From Flavobacterium aurantiibacter (lineage in GTDB: Bacteria; Bacteroidota; Bacteroidia; Flavobacteriales; Flavobacteriaceae), in contig NZ_NOXX01000215.1 of NCBI RefSeq assembly GCF_002251775.1, positions 31,750 through 95,749 of the forward strand: a DNA stretch of 64,000 bases. The letters run 5' to 3'. Of this stretch, positions 54,876-63,660 are shown piece after piece. Made by a program: the position numbers and the translations under genes. The notes under the pieces are model-generated. The model saw only the letters and a list, made by a program, of their open reading frames with translations, searched no databases and was not told the DNA's origin. How positions within the stretch are numbered: position 1 is the stretch's first letter; every line of letters starts with the position of its first letter.

Positions 54876-55895
54876 ATGATCGATCAGATACATGCCTACA
54901 TCAAAGAAGTAGAAGCGTTTCAAACTACCGACAAAAACGAACTCGAACAATTTCGAATCAAGTTTATTGGCTCAAAAGGTATTTTGAAAGATTTATTTGC
55001 CGCCTTTAAAGCCGTTCCAAACGAAGAAAAAAAGGCTTTTGGCCAATTGATTAATCAGTTGAAAAATGCTGCTGAAGAAAAAGTAGCACAAATCACGGCA
55101 ACGCTTGAAGCAGCTACACTTTCGGCGCCAACGCTAAACGACCTTACGCGTCCAGGCGAAGCTTTTACTTTAGGGGCAAGACATCCGATCTCGATCGTGA
55201 AAAATCAGATTTTAGACGTATTCGCATCCATCGGGTTTAATGTTTCCGACGGACCCGAAATCGAAGACGATTGGCACAATTTCACGGCTTTGAACTTGCC
55301 CGAATACCATCCGGCACGCGATATGCAAGATACCTTCTTCATACAAACCAATCCGGATATCTTGCTGCGCACCCACACCTCAAGTGTGCAAGTACGCTAC
55401 ATGGAAGCAAACAAGCCGCCGATCCGTACCATTTCACCCGGACGCGTGTTCCGTAACGAAGCCATTTCATCGCGATCGCACTGTATCTTCCACCAAGTCG
55501 AAGGTTTGTACATCGATAAAGATGTTTCCTTTGCCGATTTGAAGCAAACCGTACTCTACTTCACCAAAGAAATGTTCGGTAAGTCGAAAATTCGTTTGCG
55601 ACCTTCTTACTTCCCGTTCACGGAACCAAGTGCCGAAGTTGATATCTACTGGGGACTAAAAACCGAAACCGATTACCGAATTACCAAAGGAACCGGTTGG
55701 CTCGAAATTATGGGCTGCGGTATGGTTGATCCCAACGTTTTGAAAAACTGCAACATCAATCCAGACGAATTTACCGGTTTTGCCTTCGGAATGGGCATCG
55801 AGCGCATTGCCATGCTGCTGTATCAAATTGGCGACATTCGCATGTTTTACGAAAACGACGTTCGTTTCTTAAACCAATTCAGCAGCGCCATTTAA
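54876..55895 (+). CDS. pheS: Phenylalanine-tRNA ligase alpha subunit
   Basis: A 339-residue class II synthetase subunit. An N-terminal helical coiled-coil (about 1-85) binds tRNA. Motifs include HNFTALNLPEYHPARDMQDT, LLRTHTSSVQVRYM, GCGMVDPNVL and FGMGIERIAMLLYQI, which is class II motif 3. The beta subunit gene is not adjacent. Confidence 0.97.
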   Translation: MIDQIHAYIKEVEAFQTTDKNELEQFRIKFIGSKGILKDLFAAFKAVPNEEKKAFGQLINQLKNAAEEKVAQITATLEAATLSAPTLNDLTRPGEAFTLGARHPISIVKNQILDVFASIGFNVSDGPEIEDDWHNFTALNLPEYHPARDMQDTFFIQTNPDILLRTHTSSVQVRYMEANKPPIRTISPGRVFRNEAISSRSHCIFHQVEGLYIDKDVSFADLKQTVLYFTKEMFGKSKIRLRPSYFPFTEPSAEVDIYWGLKTETDYRITKGTGWLEIMGCGMVDPNVLKNCNINPDEFTGFAFGMGIERIAMLLYQIGDIRMFYENDVRFLNQFSSAI

Positions 55896-55907
55896 ATCGT
55901 AGAAACG

Positions 55908-56315
55908 ATGCTAAAAGATTATCAAATTCCGGAAGTAAAAAACGTATTCTTCGCTGCTGTGCAGGAATGGAGCGACGATTTTATGGCCGATGTTTGGTAC
56001 ATTTATTTGATTAACGACAGTGATTTCGACATCGACAGCGTGATGGTCGTCTCAAAAGCCTTCGGAACAATCGATGGCGAAATGAAAAAAACTTCGCTGC
56101 TGCGCCACGCTTTTATGCAAGTTCCCGCAGTTAGCGCTATAAAAGTCGAACTTTTAGAAAACAGCCTCATCCAACTCAACAACGAGTTTATGCTTACGTA
56201 CTTTATAGGTAACACGCTGTACGACAAAAAATTCACTTTCAAAGCCAACAGCGTACACGTAAATCACACCGAAGAAGTTCCGATTTTATTCAAACCTGGC
56301 GTAATCGTAAACTAA
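55908..56315 (+). CDS. Hypothetical protein, 135 residues, downstream of pheS
   Basis: A small soluble protein 12 bp after pheS, so probably co-transcribed. It is rich in beta-strand-like alternation (WYIYLINDSDFDIDSVMVVS, FMLTYFIGNTLYDKKFTFKA) and lacks signal or membrane segments. I recognise no domain; conserved neighbours suggest a real gene. Confidence 0.75.
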   Translation: MLKDYQIPEVKNVFFAAVQEWSDDFMADVWYIYLINDSDFDIDSVMVVSKAFGTIDGEMKKTSLLRHAFMQVPAVSAIKVELLENSLIQLNNEFMLTYFIGNTLYDKKFTFKANSVHVNHTEEVPILFKPGVIVN

Positions 56316-56324
56316 TTATAGGTA

Positions 56325-56515
56325 TTTTTTTGGGCGTTCCCGCTCCTGTTTTCCACACTTCGTGATGCTACGCGCGCAAAACAATCGCGGTTGGGCGTTC
56401 TTTCCCCGCGATAGCTATCTGGGTTTTTGTGGCTTAAACGCTACCACAAAAAAGCTTTCCGCTATACCCGAGGCTTTAGCTGAACTGACCGAAGGTAATC
56501 CCTAACGCGGAACAA
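56325..56515 (+). repeat. GC-rich intergenic hairpin element, family 1, after the pheS unit
   Basis: Within the 302-bp gap before the methyltransferase. It starts TTTTTTTGGGCGTTCCCGCT about 10 bp after the stop, holds a perfect 9-bp inverted repeat TTTTTGTGG (56424-56432) / CCACAAAAA (56444-56452), continues CTTTCCGCTATACCC, and ends TCCCTAACGCGG. Same order as the copy at 63269-63417. Confidence 0.6.
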
Positions 56516-56594
56516 CGTAATAAACGATCCGAGTTCAAACATAATTCGTTGTGAAAAGGCGCGAAACTTAAATACAAAATCGCACACAACTAAA

Positions 56595-56602
56595 TACCTT
56601 TG
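56595..56602 (+). promoter_or_regulatory. -7 element of the O-methyltransferase gene
   Basis: TACCTTTG lies 15 bp before the ATG at 56618 and overlaps the TTG at 56600, which argues against that TTG as start. Confidence 0.5.
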
Positions 56603-56617
56603 CAAAAAAATTTCTCC

Positions 56618-57259
56618 ATGCATTTTCTTTCGGAAGATTTAGAAGAGTACATCGCCGCACATTCGCAAGCCGAACCTCCATTGCTCAAACAACTGGCTAA
56701 AGAAACCTACCAAAAAGTGCTCATTCCGCGCATGCTTAGCGGGCATTTTCAAGGTCGGGTTTTATCGATGATTTCTAAACTAGTACGACCTACACGCATC
56801 CTCGAAATTGGCACCTACACAGGTTACGCCACTTTAGCGCTCTGCGAAGGTTTGCAAAACAACGGCGAGGTACATACTATTGACATCAAAGAGGAATTGC
56901 AGCCGTTTCAGCGCAAGTTTTTCGATCTTTCGCCGTATGGCCAACAAATCACGCAACACCTCGGCGAAGCCATTCACATCATTCCGACCTTAGAGCCGGG
57001 TTTCGATTTGGTGTTTATCGACGCCGACAAAGAAAATTACATCAACTACTTTGATTTGATTGTACCGATGATGAACCGCGGCGGCATTATTTTGTCGGAC
57101 AACGTACTGTGGAGCGGAAAAGTCGTAGAACCATTGGTGGCGGGCGATGTAAGCACAGAAGTACTGCTCGAATACAACAAAAAAGTTAATACCGATCCGC
57201 GTGTGGAAACGGTTTTGTTGCCCATCCGCGACGGACTCACACTCACGCGCGTGCTTTAA
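56618..57259 (+). CDS. O-methyltransferase (catechol-type, SAM-dependent)
   Basis: A 213-residue Methyltransf_3 family enzyme. ILEIGTYTGYATLALCEGL is the SAM-binding motif I, VFIDADKENYINYFD the metal/substrate region, and GGIILSDNVLWSGKVVEP follows. Such enzymes methylate catechol-like or related hydroxyls. The substrate is unknown. Its end overlaps the convergent PAP2 gene by 4 bp. Confidence 0.93.
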   Translation: MHFLSEDLEEYIAAHSQAEPPLLKQLAKETYQKVLIPRMLSGHFQGRVLSMISKLVRPTRILEIGTYTGYATLALCEGLQNNGEVHTIDIKEELQPFQRKFFDLSPYGQQITQHLGEAIHIIPTLEPGFDLVFIDADKENYINYFDLIVPMMNRGGIILSDNVLWSGKVVEPLVAGDVSTEVLLEYNKKVNTDPRVETVLLPIRDGLTLTRVL

Positions 57260-57840
57260 ATTACCGCTGATTTCAAGAATTTACTGCCGTAACGCGCACA
57301 AACAGATCGATGTAGCGCCAAGGCCAACGTACCCGACAAAATACCGAAAAGATACCCGCATAGAATGTCGCCCGGAAAATGCAAACCCAAATAAATACGG
57401 CTGTACGCAAAAATTAACGGCCAAAGAAATAGTAAGAAAGCATAGCGGTAATGTTTCCGCAGCAGCGCAAAAATAAATACTGCCGATGCCATGGAATTAG
57501 ATGCGTGTCCGCTGAAAAATGAAAAAGATTTACTGCTTTTGACTTCACGCATGAATCCTTCAAGAGTCGGATCGTTACACGGACGTAAACGCATGAATGT
57601 ATTTTTAACCAAATTGGTGGTTTGGTCGGTAAATACGAGCATTAACGCGATAATAAGTATCAGAACCAAAAGGTGTTTCCAACCGTAATTCTTTACCAAA
57701 AGATAAAATAAAAAGAGAAAAAACGGCGTCCAATACAATTGTTTTGTGATTAACAACCAAAAACCGTCCCAACGTTCTGAACCCAGATTATTCAAAAATA
57801 AAAAAACGGTGTGATCGAGCTCCGAAAGATATTCCAACAT
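57256..57840 (-). CDS. PAP2-family membrane phosphatase
   Basis: A 194-residue membrane enzyme with all three phosphatase motifs: KX6RP in KNTFMRLRPCND, SGH in FFSGHASNSMA, and SRX5HX3D in YSRIYLGLHFPGD. Likely acts on undecaprenyl diphosphate or lipid phosphates at the membrane. Starts directly after the tatA/B-like gene (1-bp overlap). Confidence 0.93.
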   Translation of the reverse strand: MLEYLSELDHTVFLFLNNLGSERWDGFWLLITKQLYWTPFFLFLFYLLVKNYGWKHLLVLILIIALMLVFTDQTTNLVKNTFMRLRPCNDPTLEGFMREVKSSKSFSFFSGHASNSMASAVFIFALLRKHYRYAFLLFLWPLIFAYSRIYLGLHFPGDILCGYLFGILSGTLALALHRSVCARYGSKFLKSAVI

Positions 57841-58205
57841 TAGCGCTGCCGTTTTACGGTTCCTTCTAGTTCTTGAATTCCAGCCTTAGCTGCATCAATT
57901 TCCCGGTTCACATCGCTAATTAAGGGCGTATCCGGATTCTCGAGAACCTGCGTAATTTCGGTCGGATCGAAGCCTTTTTTCAACTTATCCAACTCCTCGC
58001 TCAATCCGCCGGTTAACGATTGCTTGTTAATTCCGTGCTCGTCGGCGTTTTTGGTAATCTCGTACTTAAGCTCGTTGGTAGCGTTTTTGAGCTGCGCCAT
58101 ACCTTTTCCGAGTTGCCGCGCTACTTCAGGAATGTTCTTAGAACCAAATAACATGATGGCTACCAGAACGATAAAAATCATTTCACCACCGCCTATTCCA
58201 AACAT
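57840..58205 (-). CDS. TatA/TatB-family twin-arginine translocase component
   Basis: A 121-residue protein with an N-terminal membrane helix (about 9-23), the FG hinge (MLFGSKNIPEVARQLGKG) and an amphipathic helix, then a charged tail. The tail is longer than typical TatA, so it could act as TatA or TatB. A -7 element TAAATTTG lies at 58233-58226 upstream. Confidence 0.88.
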   Translation of the reverse strand: MFGIGGGEMIFIVLVAIMLFGSKNIPEVARQLGKGMAQLKNATNELKYEITKNADEHGINKQSLTGGLSEELDKLKKGFDPTEITQVLENPDTPLISDVNREIDAAKAGIQELEGTVKRQR

Positions 58206-58260
58206 AGCTAGATTCTTTTAGATTACAAATTTACGCACGTTCCTTGAAACTCCGCTTTAA

Positions 58261-60507
58261 TTATTTCCCAAAAACACCTGCGTCGGTCGATTTTGGCCAA
58301 GAGTTGTTGCTGGTATCCACATCGGCTGTTTCCAACTTTGGATCAACTTTTACGCTTTTCAACAACTTCTCTGTTGCAAATACCCGACTTACCTCAGCGT
58401 CGTTAAAACGCCAGATTTGCGCCGGAAAACGATGCATTTCCGTAGTACCGTCTTCAAAAGTTAGTTCTACCAACAACGGCATTACCAATCCGCCTGGCTT
58501 ATCGAAAGTAATTTCATAGAAATATTTCGGAATCTTCAACTTCGCGCGTTCCTCTTCGCTAAACTTCGACTTCAAAAACTCATCTAAGTTCTTCACATCC
58601 TCGATTTTGAGCGGCTTGTTGAGTTCTGCTTTAAAATCTTCGCTAGTTTCCGACAACATATATACCAACGGACCCGAATTTGCCAATCGACGGCGACGAC
58701 CTACCGGTGGTGCTTTAAAATTCTTTGGTGCATCGTTACTTACAAAATAACGAGTTACTTGCTTCACGCCAATATCCACATAATCGGTGGTATAGAACCA
58801 ACCGCGCCAAAACCAATCTAAATCCACTGCCGAGGCGTCTTCCATCGTACGGAAAAAATCCTCAGGTGTTGGGTGCTTAAACTTCCAACGGTTGGCGTAT
58901 GTTTTAAAGGCATGATCAAACAACTCGCGTCCCATGACGGTTTCACGCAAGATATTCAATGCTGCTGCTGGTTTTCCGTAAGCATTATTCCCGAATTGAC
59001 GGATGCTTTCCGAATTAGTCATAATTGGTTCCAAACCAGTTTGCGCGCCGCCCATGTACGGAGCAATCAAACGAGCCGGGCCGCGATCAACCGGAAAAGT
59101 AGCTTCCCACTCAATCTCTGTTAAATACTCCAAAAAGGTGTTCAAACCTTCGTCCATCCATGTCCACTGACGCTCATCCGAATTCACAATCATCGGAAAA
59201 TAGTTGTGCCCAACTTCGTGAATAATTACGCCAAGCATGCCGTACTTTACGCGATCCGAATACGTACCATCGGCTTCCGGACGTCCGAAATTCCAGCAAA
59301 TCATCGGATATTCCATACCCTGATCTTGGGCATTGATTGAAATCGCTTTTGGATACGGATAATCGAAGGTATATTTAGAATAGGTCTTTAATGTATGTGC
59401 AACGATTCGCGTAGAAAACTCGCCCCAAAGCGGATTTCCTTCTTTTGGATACAATGAAATAGCCATTGCTGTACCGTTCTGTAACTTCACCGCCATGGCA
59501 TCGTAAATAAATTTTCGCGAAGTTGAAATACCAAAATCGCGGACATTGGTAGCTTTAAATCGCCATGTTTTCTTTTGATTGCTGAAGCCTTTTTCAGCAG
59601 CTACTGCCTCTTCTTGCGTAACCACAACTACAGGTTTGTCAAATGTTTTCTCAGCCAATTGATAGCGCTTGAGTTGCTCGGCAGTGAACACTTCCGAACG
59701 ATTCTGCAAATCGCCTGTTGCTTCCATAATGTGATCGGCCGGAACGGTAATAGACACTTCGTAATCGCCGAAAGGCAAAGCAAACTCGCCCGAACCCCAA
59801 AATTGCATGTTCTGCCAACCTTCAACATCGCTATACACTGCCATACGCGGATAAAACTGGGCTAAAACATAAAGTTTATTGCCGTCGGGAAAAGCTTCGT
59901 AACCCGATCTTCCACCATCGAGTTGGTAATTGTTTACATTATACCACCACTTTACCTTAAAGCTAAACGACTCGCCTTTTTTCAAAGGTTTTGGCAAATC
60001 GATGCGCATCATGGTGTAATTAATCGTGTAAGGCAATGCTTTTCCTTTAGTATCGGTTACGTATTCGATTCGAAAACCACCGTCGAATTTCTCTTCCATA
60101 AACCGACGTGAAAATCCGGCAGCAGCCATCGAAGTTTCCATTTTTTGCGAATCAGCTAAAGGTGTTTGCGAATTGCGCGCCTGCTGATTTTGATCGAGTT
60201 GCATCCACAAATATTCCAAAGATTCACCTGCGTTATTGGTGTAAGTAACGGTTTCTTCGCCATACACTTTTTGGTTTTTATCGTCGAGTTCTATCGACAT
60301 TTTATAATCGGCTTTTTGCTGATAATATGCCGGACCTGGCGCTCCCGAAGCCGTACGATACATGTTTGGCGTAGCTAACAAATCGTACATCTGACGAAAC
60401 TTACTGGTGTCGGTGTGTCCGGCCGCAGGTACACGTGGCGTTTCTTGTGCCATCGAAAAAGCGCTAACTAAAAGCGCCGCAGTGCAAAATCTTAAGTAGT
60501 ATTTCAT
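58261..60507 (-). CDS. M1-family zinc metallopeptidase, secreted
   Basis: A 748-residue peptidase. The signal peptide starts at the ATG at 60507 (MKYYLRFCTAALLVSAFSMA), so the longer frame that reaches 60621 is rejected. The zinc site is HEVGH at 430-434 with E453 in WMDEGLNTF, 18 residues on as the family requires. A gluzincin aminopeptidase-type domain and C-terminal helical part follow. It overlaps the DUF6702 gene by 4 bp (ATGA), a common arrangement in Flavobacteria by my recollection. Confidence 0.92.
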   Translation of the reverse strand: MKYYLRFCTAALLVSAFSMAQETPRVPAAGHTDTSKFRQMYDLLATPNMYRTASGAPGPAYYQQKADYKMSIELDDKNQKVYGEETVTYTNNAGESLEYLWMQLDQNQQARNSQTPLADSQKMETSMAAAGFSRRFMEEKFDGGFRIEYVTDTKGKALPYTINYTMMRIDLPKPLKKGESFSFKVKWWYNVNNYQLDGGRSGYEAFPDGNKLYVLAQFYPRMAVYSDVEGWQNMQFWGSGEFALPFGDYEVSITVPADHIMEATGDLQNRSEVFTAEQLKRYQLAEKTFDKPVVVVTQEEAVAAEKGFSNQKKTWRFKATNVRDFGISTSRKFIYDAMAVKLQNGTAMAISLYPKEGNPLWGEFSTRIVAHTLKTYSKYTFDYPYPKAISINAQDQGMEYPMICWNFGRPEADGTYSDRVKYGMLGVIIHEVGHNYFPMIVNSDERQWTWMDEGLNTFLEYLTEIEWEATFPVDRGPARLIAPYMGGAQTGLEPIMTNSESIRQFGNNAYGKPAAALNILRETVMGRELFDHAFKTYANRWKFKHPTPEDFFRTMEDASAVDLDWFWRGWFYTTDYVDIGVKQVTRYFVSNDAPKNFKAPPVGRRRRLANSGPLVYMLSETSEDFKAELNKPLKIEDVKNLDEFLKSKFSEEERAKLKIPKYFYEITFDKPGGLVMPLLVELTFEDGTTEMHRFPAQIWRFNDAEVSRVFATEKLLKSVKVDPKLETADVDTSNNSWPKSTDAGVFGK

Positions 60508-61010
60508 ATACTCGAATAGGTAAATGTAGGTTCGCTGCTGGTGAGAATGACACTCTTTTTGGTACCGTTCCACTCCAACTGAATTATATTTTGTTGTTCG
60601 TCGTAAACTTCTGTAATACATGGGTTTGAAAGCTGAATACGATTTATCTTCCCCTTAAACTTCACCCGAAGGTAAACGATAATGGTGTTGTCTTCACGTT
60701 CAAATTTCAAATATTCTAAGGATTGTTGTTTTCCGTTAATCGAAAAAGTAAATTTCTTTTGTAAGTAACTTTCCAAAGCCAATTCGTCGGCTGGAGTATG
60801 TTTATTGTCGCCTAAATACGTTTTGCGTTTGGTAAATACGGTTAACGCTTCGTTTAAATCATCTATGAAAATGCGACCGGTAATTTCAAATTGAGCGGCT
60901 TTAGCATTGTGAATTACTTTGTAAAGCGACACGTAGAATTTGTGCACAGGCCTTTCGGCGGAAGCCATCGCAGTAGCCATCAGTAAAAACAATACAAAGC
61001 ACTTTTTCAT
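60504..61010 (-). CDS. DUF6702-family secreted protein
   Basis: A 168-residue protein with a signal peptide (MKKCFVLFLLMATAMASA) from the ATG at 61010 and the family blocks HKFYVSLYKVIHNAKAAQFE, ITGRIFIDDLNEAL and LKFEREDNTIIVYLRVKFKG. It is translationally coupled to the M1 peptidase gene, so the two may work together outside the cytoplasm. Upstream, TATTTTTG (61022-61015) is a -7 match only 4 bp before the ATG, which would give a very short or absent leader. Confidence 0.82.
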   Translation of the reverse strand: MKKCFVLFLLMATAMASAERPVHKFYVSLYKVIHNAKAAQFEITGRIFIDDLNEALTVFTKRKTYLGDNKHTPADELALESYLQKKFTFSINGKQQSLEYLKFEREDNTIIVYLRVKFKGKINRIQLSNPCITEVYDEQQNIIQLEWNGTKKSVILTSSEPTFTYSSI

Positions 61011-61060
61011 AGGCCAAAAATACGGATTCTGTGGCAGCAATTTATGCCTTTCAGTGTTCT

Positions 61061-61792
61061 TTACTTTTTGAGATGTTCTTGATAAATCACCCAGTAGCGA
61101 GAAAGCTGAAACAAAAGTGCCGAATCTGTAGCTTCTTTCGCTATTTTTTGAAATTCAGGCTCCTCGGCGGCAAAACGCACCATATCTTCAACTTGCTGTT
61201 TATCAATTTTTAATCTTTTTGCTAACTCTGTGGCATCAAATTTATCGAATACACGCTGTCGAGCAATTTCAGCCCGCTCCGCATCGAGCGCACGTTTGTA
61301 CTTTCGAATTCCGCCGTTGAGTTTATTCATAATCGGATCTAAACTAAAAGAAACTCCGCCTACCCCTGGGCCTAGACCCATAACAGGATCTAAACTAGCT
61401 ATACGTTTAAAACGCCGTTCGGCTACAGTATATCGCTTGGGTGTATAGCCAATGATACCGGCCAACATGCCGTCGTAATTCGCAATTTGAACCTCTTCCA
61501 GCGGAATTGCTTTTGCCGTTAAATTCACGCGCATCCCTAACTTGAAATGATTTTCCTCGACCAACACGCGAAAAAAATCGATGCCATCGCCATAAAACAA
61601 CAGCAAATCGTCGGCTTGGCACAGAATCTCAAAGCTGCCATTTTCTGCTATTTGGGTTTCCTGCTCGGTCGTAGCGTTTTGCACAAAAACCGCCGATGTC
61701 GTATAGCCCGAAATCGCAACGCTACCTTTTAAAATACTGCGCTGCGCCACTACTGTATTCATACAAAGACAAAAGAACAACAGGCGTATCAT
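61061..61792 (-). CDS. Secreted carboxypeptidase-regulatory-like protein, paralogue 1
   Basis: A 243-residue protein with signal peptide (about 1-16, ending VVA), an N-terminal beta-sandwich like the carboxypeptidase-D regulatory domain (SVAISGYTTSAVFVQNATTE), and a helical C-terminal half. The mid-protein stretch GYTPKRYTVAERRFKRIASL corresponds to PKRLTVAERRLYTAQSTTID in the gene upstream, and KLNGGIRKYKRALDAERAEI also has a counterpart. Function unknown; lies directly after its paralogue. Confidence 0.85.
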   Translation of the reverse strand: MIRLLFFCLCMNTVVAQRSILKGSVAISGYTTSAVFVQNATTEQETQIAENGSFEILCQADDLLLFYGDGIDFFRVLVEENHFKLGMRVNLTAKAIPLEEVQIANYDGMLAGIIGYTPKRYTVAERRFKRIASLDPVMGLGPGVGGVSFSLDPIMNKLNGGIRKYKRALDAERAEIARQRVFDKFDATELAKRLKIDKQQVEDMVRFAAEEPEFQKIAKEATDSALLFQLSRYWVIYQEHLKK

Positions 61793-62479
61793 CTAAAACT
61801 TTTTAAATTCGGTGGCTAATTCACTCAAGGCGAACATAATTTGAAACCGATTACCGCTCGAAAGCACAACCGTGAATTTCTGATTTTCAGCGGCGTAATA
61901 CAAAAATCTTGCTACATCATCTTTCGGAATTTTTAAAGATTCCGTAAAGTAGGATTCTTCAAACATGCGACTCAACTTCTCATAATTGCGTTCATACCGC
62001 TCATGTTTTAGAGCGCGTTTCAACATTTTAGTGCGACCCGAAATGGCGTTAATGAATCCGTCTATGGTTGTCGATTGTGCCGTATACAACCGTCGTTCGG
62101 CAACCGTTAATCGCTTGGGCTGCTTCTGTAAAATGCCCATCTTCACCAAATCATACGACTGCGTATACACGATTACTTCCTCCAATTCTTCAGGTTTTTC
62201 TTCCATGAGCAGACTAAAATTCCCCGAAAAATCGGCTTTCTCAACCAAATGTCGCGCTTTCACGTAGCCTGTTTTCTCAAACAAAATCAAGTCGTCTTCC
62301 GAAGCAGCAATACTAAATCGGCCCAGCTCATCGGTTCGGGTTTCTTGTTCGGTGCTCAAATTTAAAACAATCACACGCGGCAAGGTTCCGTTAACCGACT
62401 TCACGGTACCGTTCAACATTTGCGCCTGAGCACACGCGGTTAACAAAAAAAGAAAACTGAAAATCGGACGAAACTTCAT
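61793..62479 (-). CDS. Secreted carboxypeptidase-regulatory-like protein, paralogue 2
   Basis: A 228-residue protein with signal peptide (ending ACAQA), a beta-sandwich (NGTVKSVNGTLPRVIVLNLS, TEQETRTDELGRFSI) and a helical second half. It shares TEQET, PKRxTVAERR, LKRAL-KHER-type and FLYYAAENQKFT-like (cf. RFAAEEPEFQKI) blocks with the gene downstream, whose start abuts its stop without a gap. TAAATTTG (62495-62488) is a -7 match upstream. Confidence 0.85.
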   Translation of the reverse strand: MKFRPIFSFLFLLTACAQAQMLNGTVKSVNGTLPRVIVLNLSTEQETRTDELGRFSIAASEDDLILFEKTGYVKARHLVEKADFSGNFSLLMEEKPEELEEVIVYTQSYDLVKMGILQKQPKRLTVAERRLYTAQSTTIDGFINAISGRTKMLKRALKHERYERNYEKLSRMFEESYFTESLKIPKDDVARFLYYAAENQKFTVVLSSGNRFQIMFALSELATEFKKF

Positions 62480-62562
62480 ATAAAAATCAAATTTAAAAGT
62501 ATCCCGATTCCGTTTTCAGCGTGTTACTATAAAGTTGTGTTAATTTGCCAAAAACTTCTTTT

Positions 62563-63267
62563 ATGCGCAAACTCATCATCGCCAGTACCTCAACACTGCA
62601 CGGAACCGCTTATTTAGAATACCTAACCGACACATTGAAATCTCATTTTCAAGGCGTTACAAAACTTGTTTTTATTCCGTTTGCGCGACCCAGTGGAATC
62701 TCTCATGATGCTTACACCGAAAAAGTTACGACCGCTTTCGCGAAATTGAATATAGAAGTAGTGGGTTTACATACTTTTGATGATGCCGCTGCGGCGCTTA
62801 CCCATGCGCAAGCTATTTTCACTGGCGGCGGAAACACTTTCGTTTTGGTTAAAGAATTGCACGAACGCAACTTGTTTCCTGTGCTTTTGGACGCGATAAA
62901 TTCGGGAACGCCGTATCTAGGTTGCTCGGCCGGATCCAATATTTGCGGACAATCCATGCAAACTACCAACGACATGCCCATTGTCATGCCGCCATCTTTC
63001 CAAACCTTGGGTGTATTGCCTTTTAATTTGAATCCGCATTTTCTGGATGCCGATGCCCAATCAAAGCACATGGGCGAAACACGTGAAACGCGCATTCAAG
63101 AATACCACGCCTTCAATACAACACCCGTACTCGGACTCCGCGAAGGAAGTTGGCTCGAAGTTTCCGACGAAAAAATCATTTTAAAAGGAGCACTAACCGC
63201 ACGTTGGTTCACACCGCAACAAAGCGCAACTGAACTCGAACCGGAAACCGATTTAACTAAAATGTAG
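62563..63267 (+). CDS. pepE: Dipeptidase E (alpha-aspartyl dipeptidase), S51 family
   Basis: A 234-residue serine peptidase of family S51. FTGGGNTFVLVKELHE and YLGCSAGSNICGQSM, with nucleophile S122, are diagnostic. It cleaves Asp-X dipeptides. The ATG at 62563 (MRKLIIASTS) is chosen over a TTG at 62545. Isolated; the family-1 repeat follows at once. Confidence 0.93.
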   Translation: MRKLIIASTSTLHGTAYLEYLTDTLKSHFQGVTKLVFIPFARPSGISHDAYTEKVTTAFAKLNIEVVGLHTFDDAAAALTHAQAIFTGGGNTFVLVKELHERNLFPVLLDAINSGTPYLGCSAGSNICGQSMQTTNDMPIVMPPSFQTLGVLPFNLNPHFLDADAQSKHMGETRETRIQEYHAFNTTPVLGLREGSWLEVSDEKIILKGALTARWFTPQQSATELEPETDLTKM

Positions 63268-63268
63268 T

Positions 63269-63417
63269 TTTTTTTGGGCGTTCCCCACACTTTTTTTACG
63301 TCGGCCTAAAGGCACTCCTGCAAAAAAGCGTGGGTCAGGCCATCCGCTGTATCCCAAAAATCCCCGACTGAGGGCCATGGCAATTTTTGGGGATGCCGCT
63401 GCTGTCCTTAACGCGGA
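63269..63417 (+). repeat. GC-rich intergenic hairpin element, family 1, after pepE
   Basis: Starts with TTTTTTTTGGGCGTTCCCC two bases after the pepE stop. It holds an inverted repeat CCCACACTTTTTT (63284-63296) / AAAAAAGCGTGGG (63322-63334) with one mismatch, and a perfect one CCCAAAAAT (63353-63361) / ATTTTTGGG (63383-63391), then GGATGCCGCTGC and TTAACGCGG. The first hairpin could act as a terminator. Confidence 0.65.
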
Positions 63418-63431
63418 AAAGTCGTTATTAA

Positions 63432-63597
63432 AAAAATGGTTTTTACGAGCTAGTACACTTTACATTTTTTCATTTGTAATATTGCAATATTACCTCTTAT
63501 AAATAACTGCCTATTAAACGCTTAATCGTGCAAAATCCGACTAAAAAATCAAAGATTAAGCCTGATTAAAAACTAACTTACTTGCACGAATTGCCTC
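63432..63597. repeat. Direct repeat copy 1 (230-bp period)
   Basis: Matches 63661-63827 with a few differences. It includes the last codons of the DUF3050 gene on the minus strand (reading [14 protein letters not shown] then TAA at 63558-63556) and the sequence 3' of it, including the 18-bp palindrome. The 60 bp between the copies are unique. Confidence 0.85.
63476..63493. repeat. Perfect 18-bp palindrome, copy 1
   Basis: GTAATATTGCAATATTAC reads the same on both strands. The same sequence lies at 63706-63723. No T-tract follows on either side, so it looks more like a binding site than a terminator. Confidence 0.85.
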
Positions 63598-63660
63598 AAT
63601 ACTAGCACAACGGCGTCGGTTGGTATCTACACGTCCGAAACGGAAAAGGTCTTCTTTGAA

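Noticed and set aside
60508..60621. N-terminal extension of the M1 peptidase
   Set aside because: It would put 38 charged residues before a good signal peptide and overlap the DUF6702 coding region.
63476..63493. 18-bp palindrome as a rho-independent terminator
   Set aside because: No run of T follows on either strand and the stem is AT-rich.
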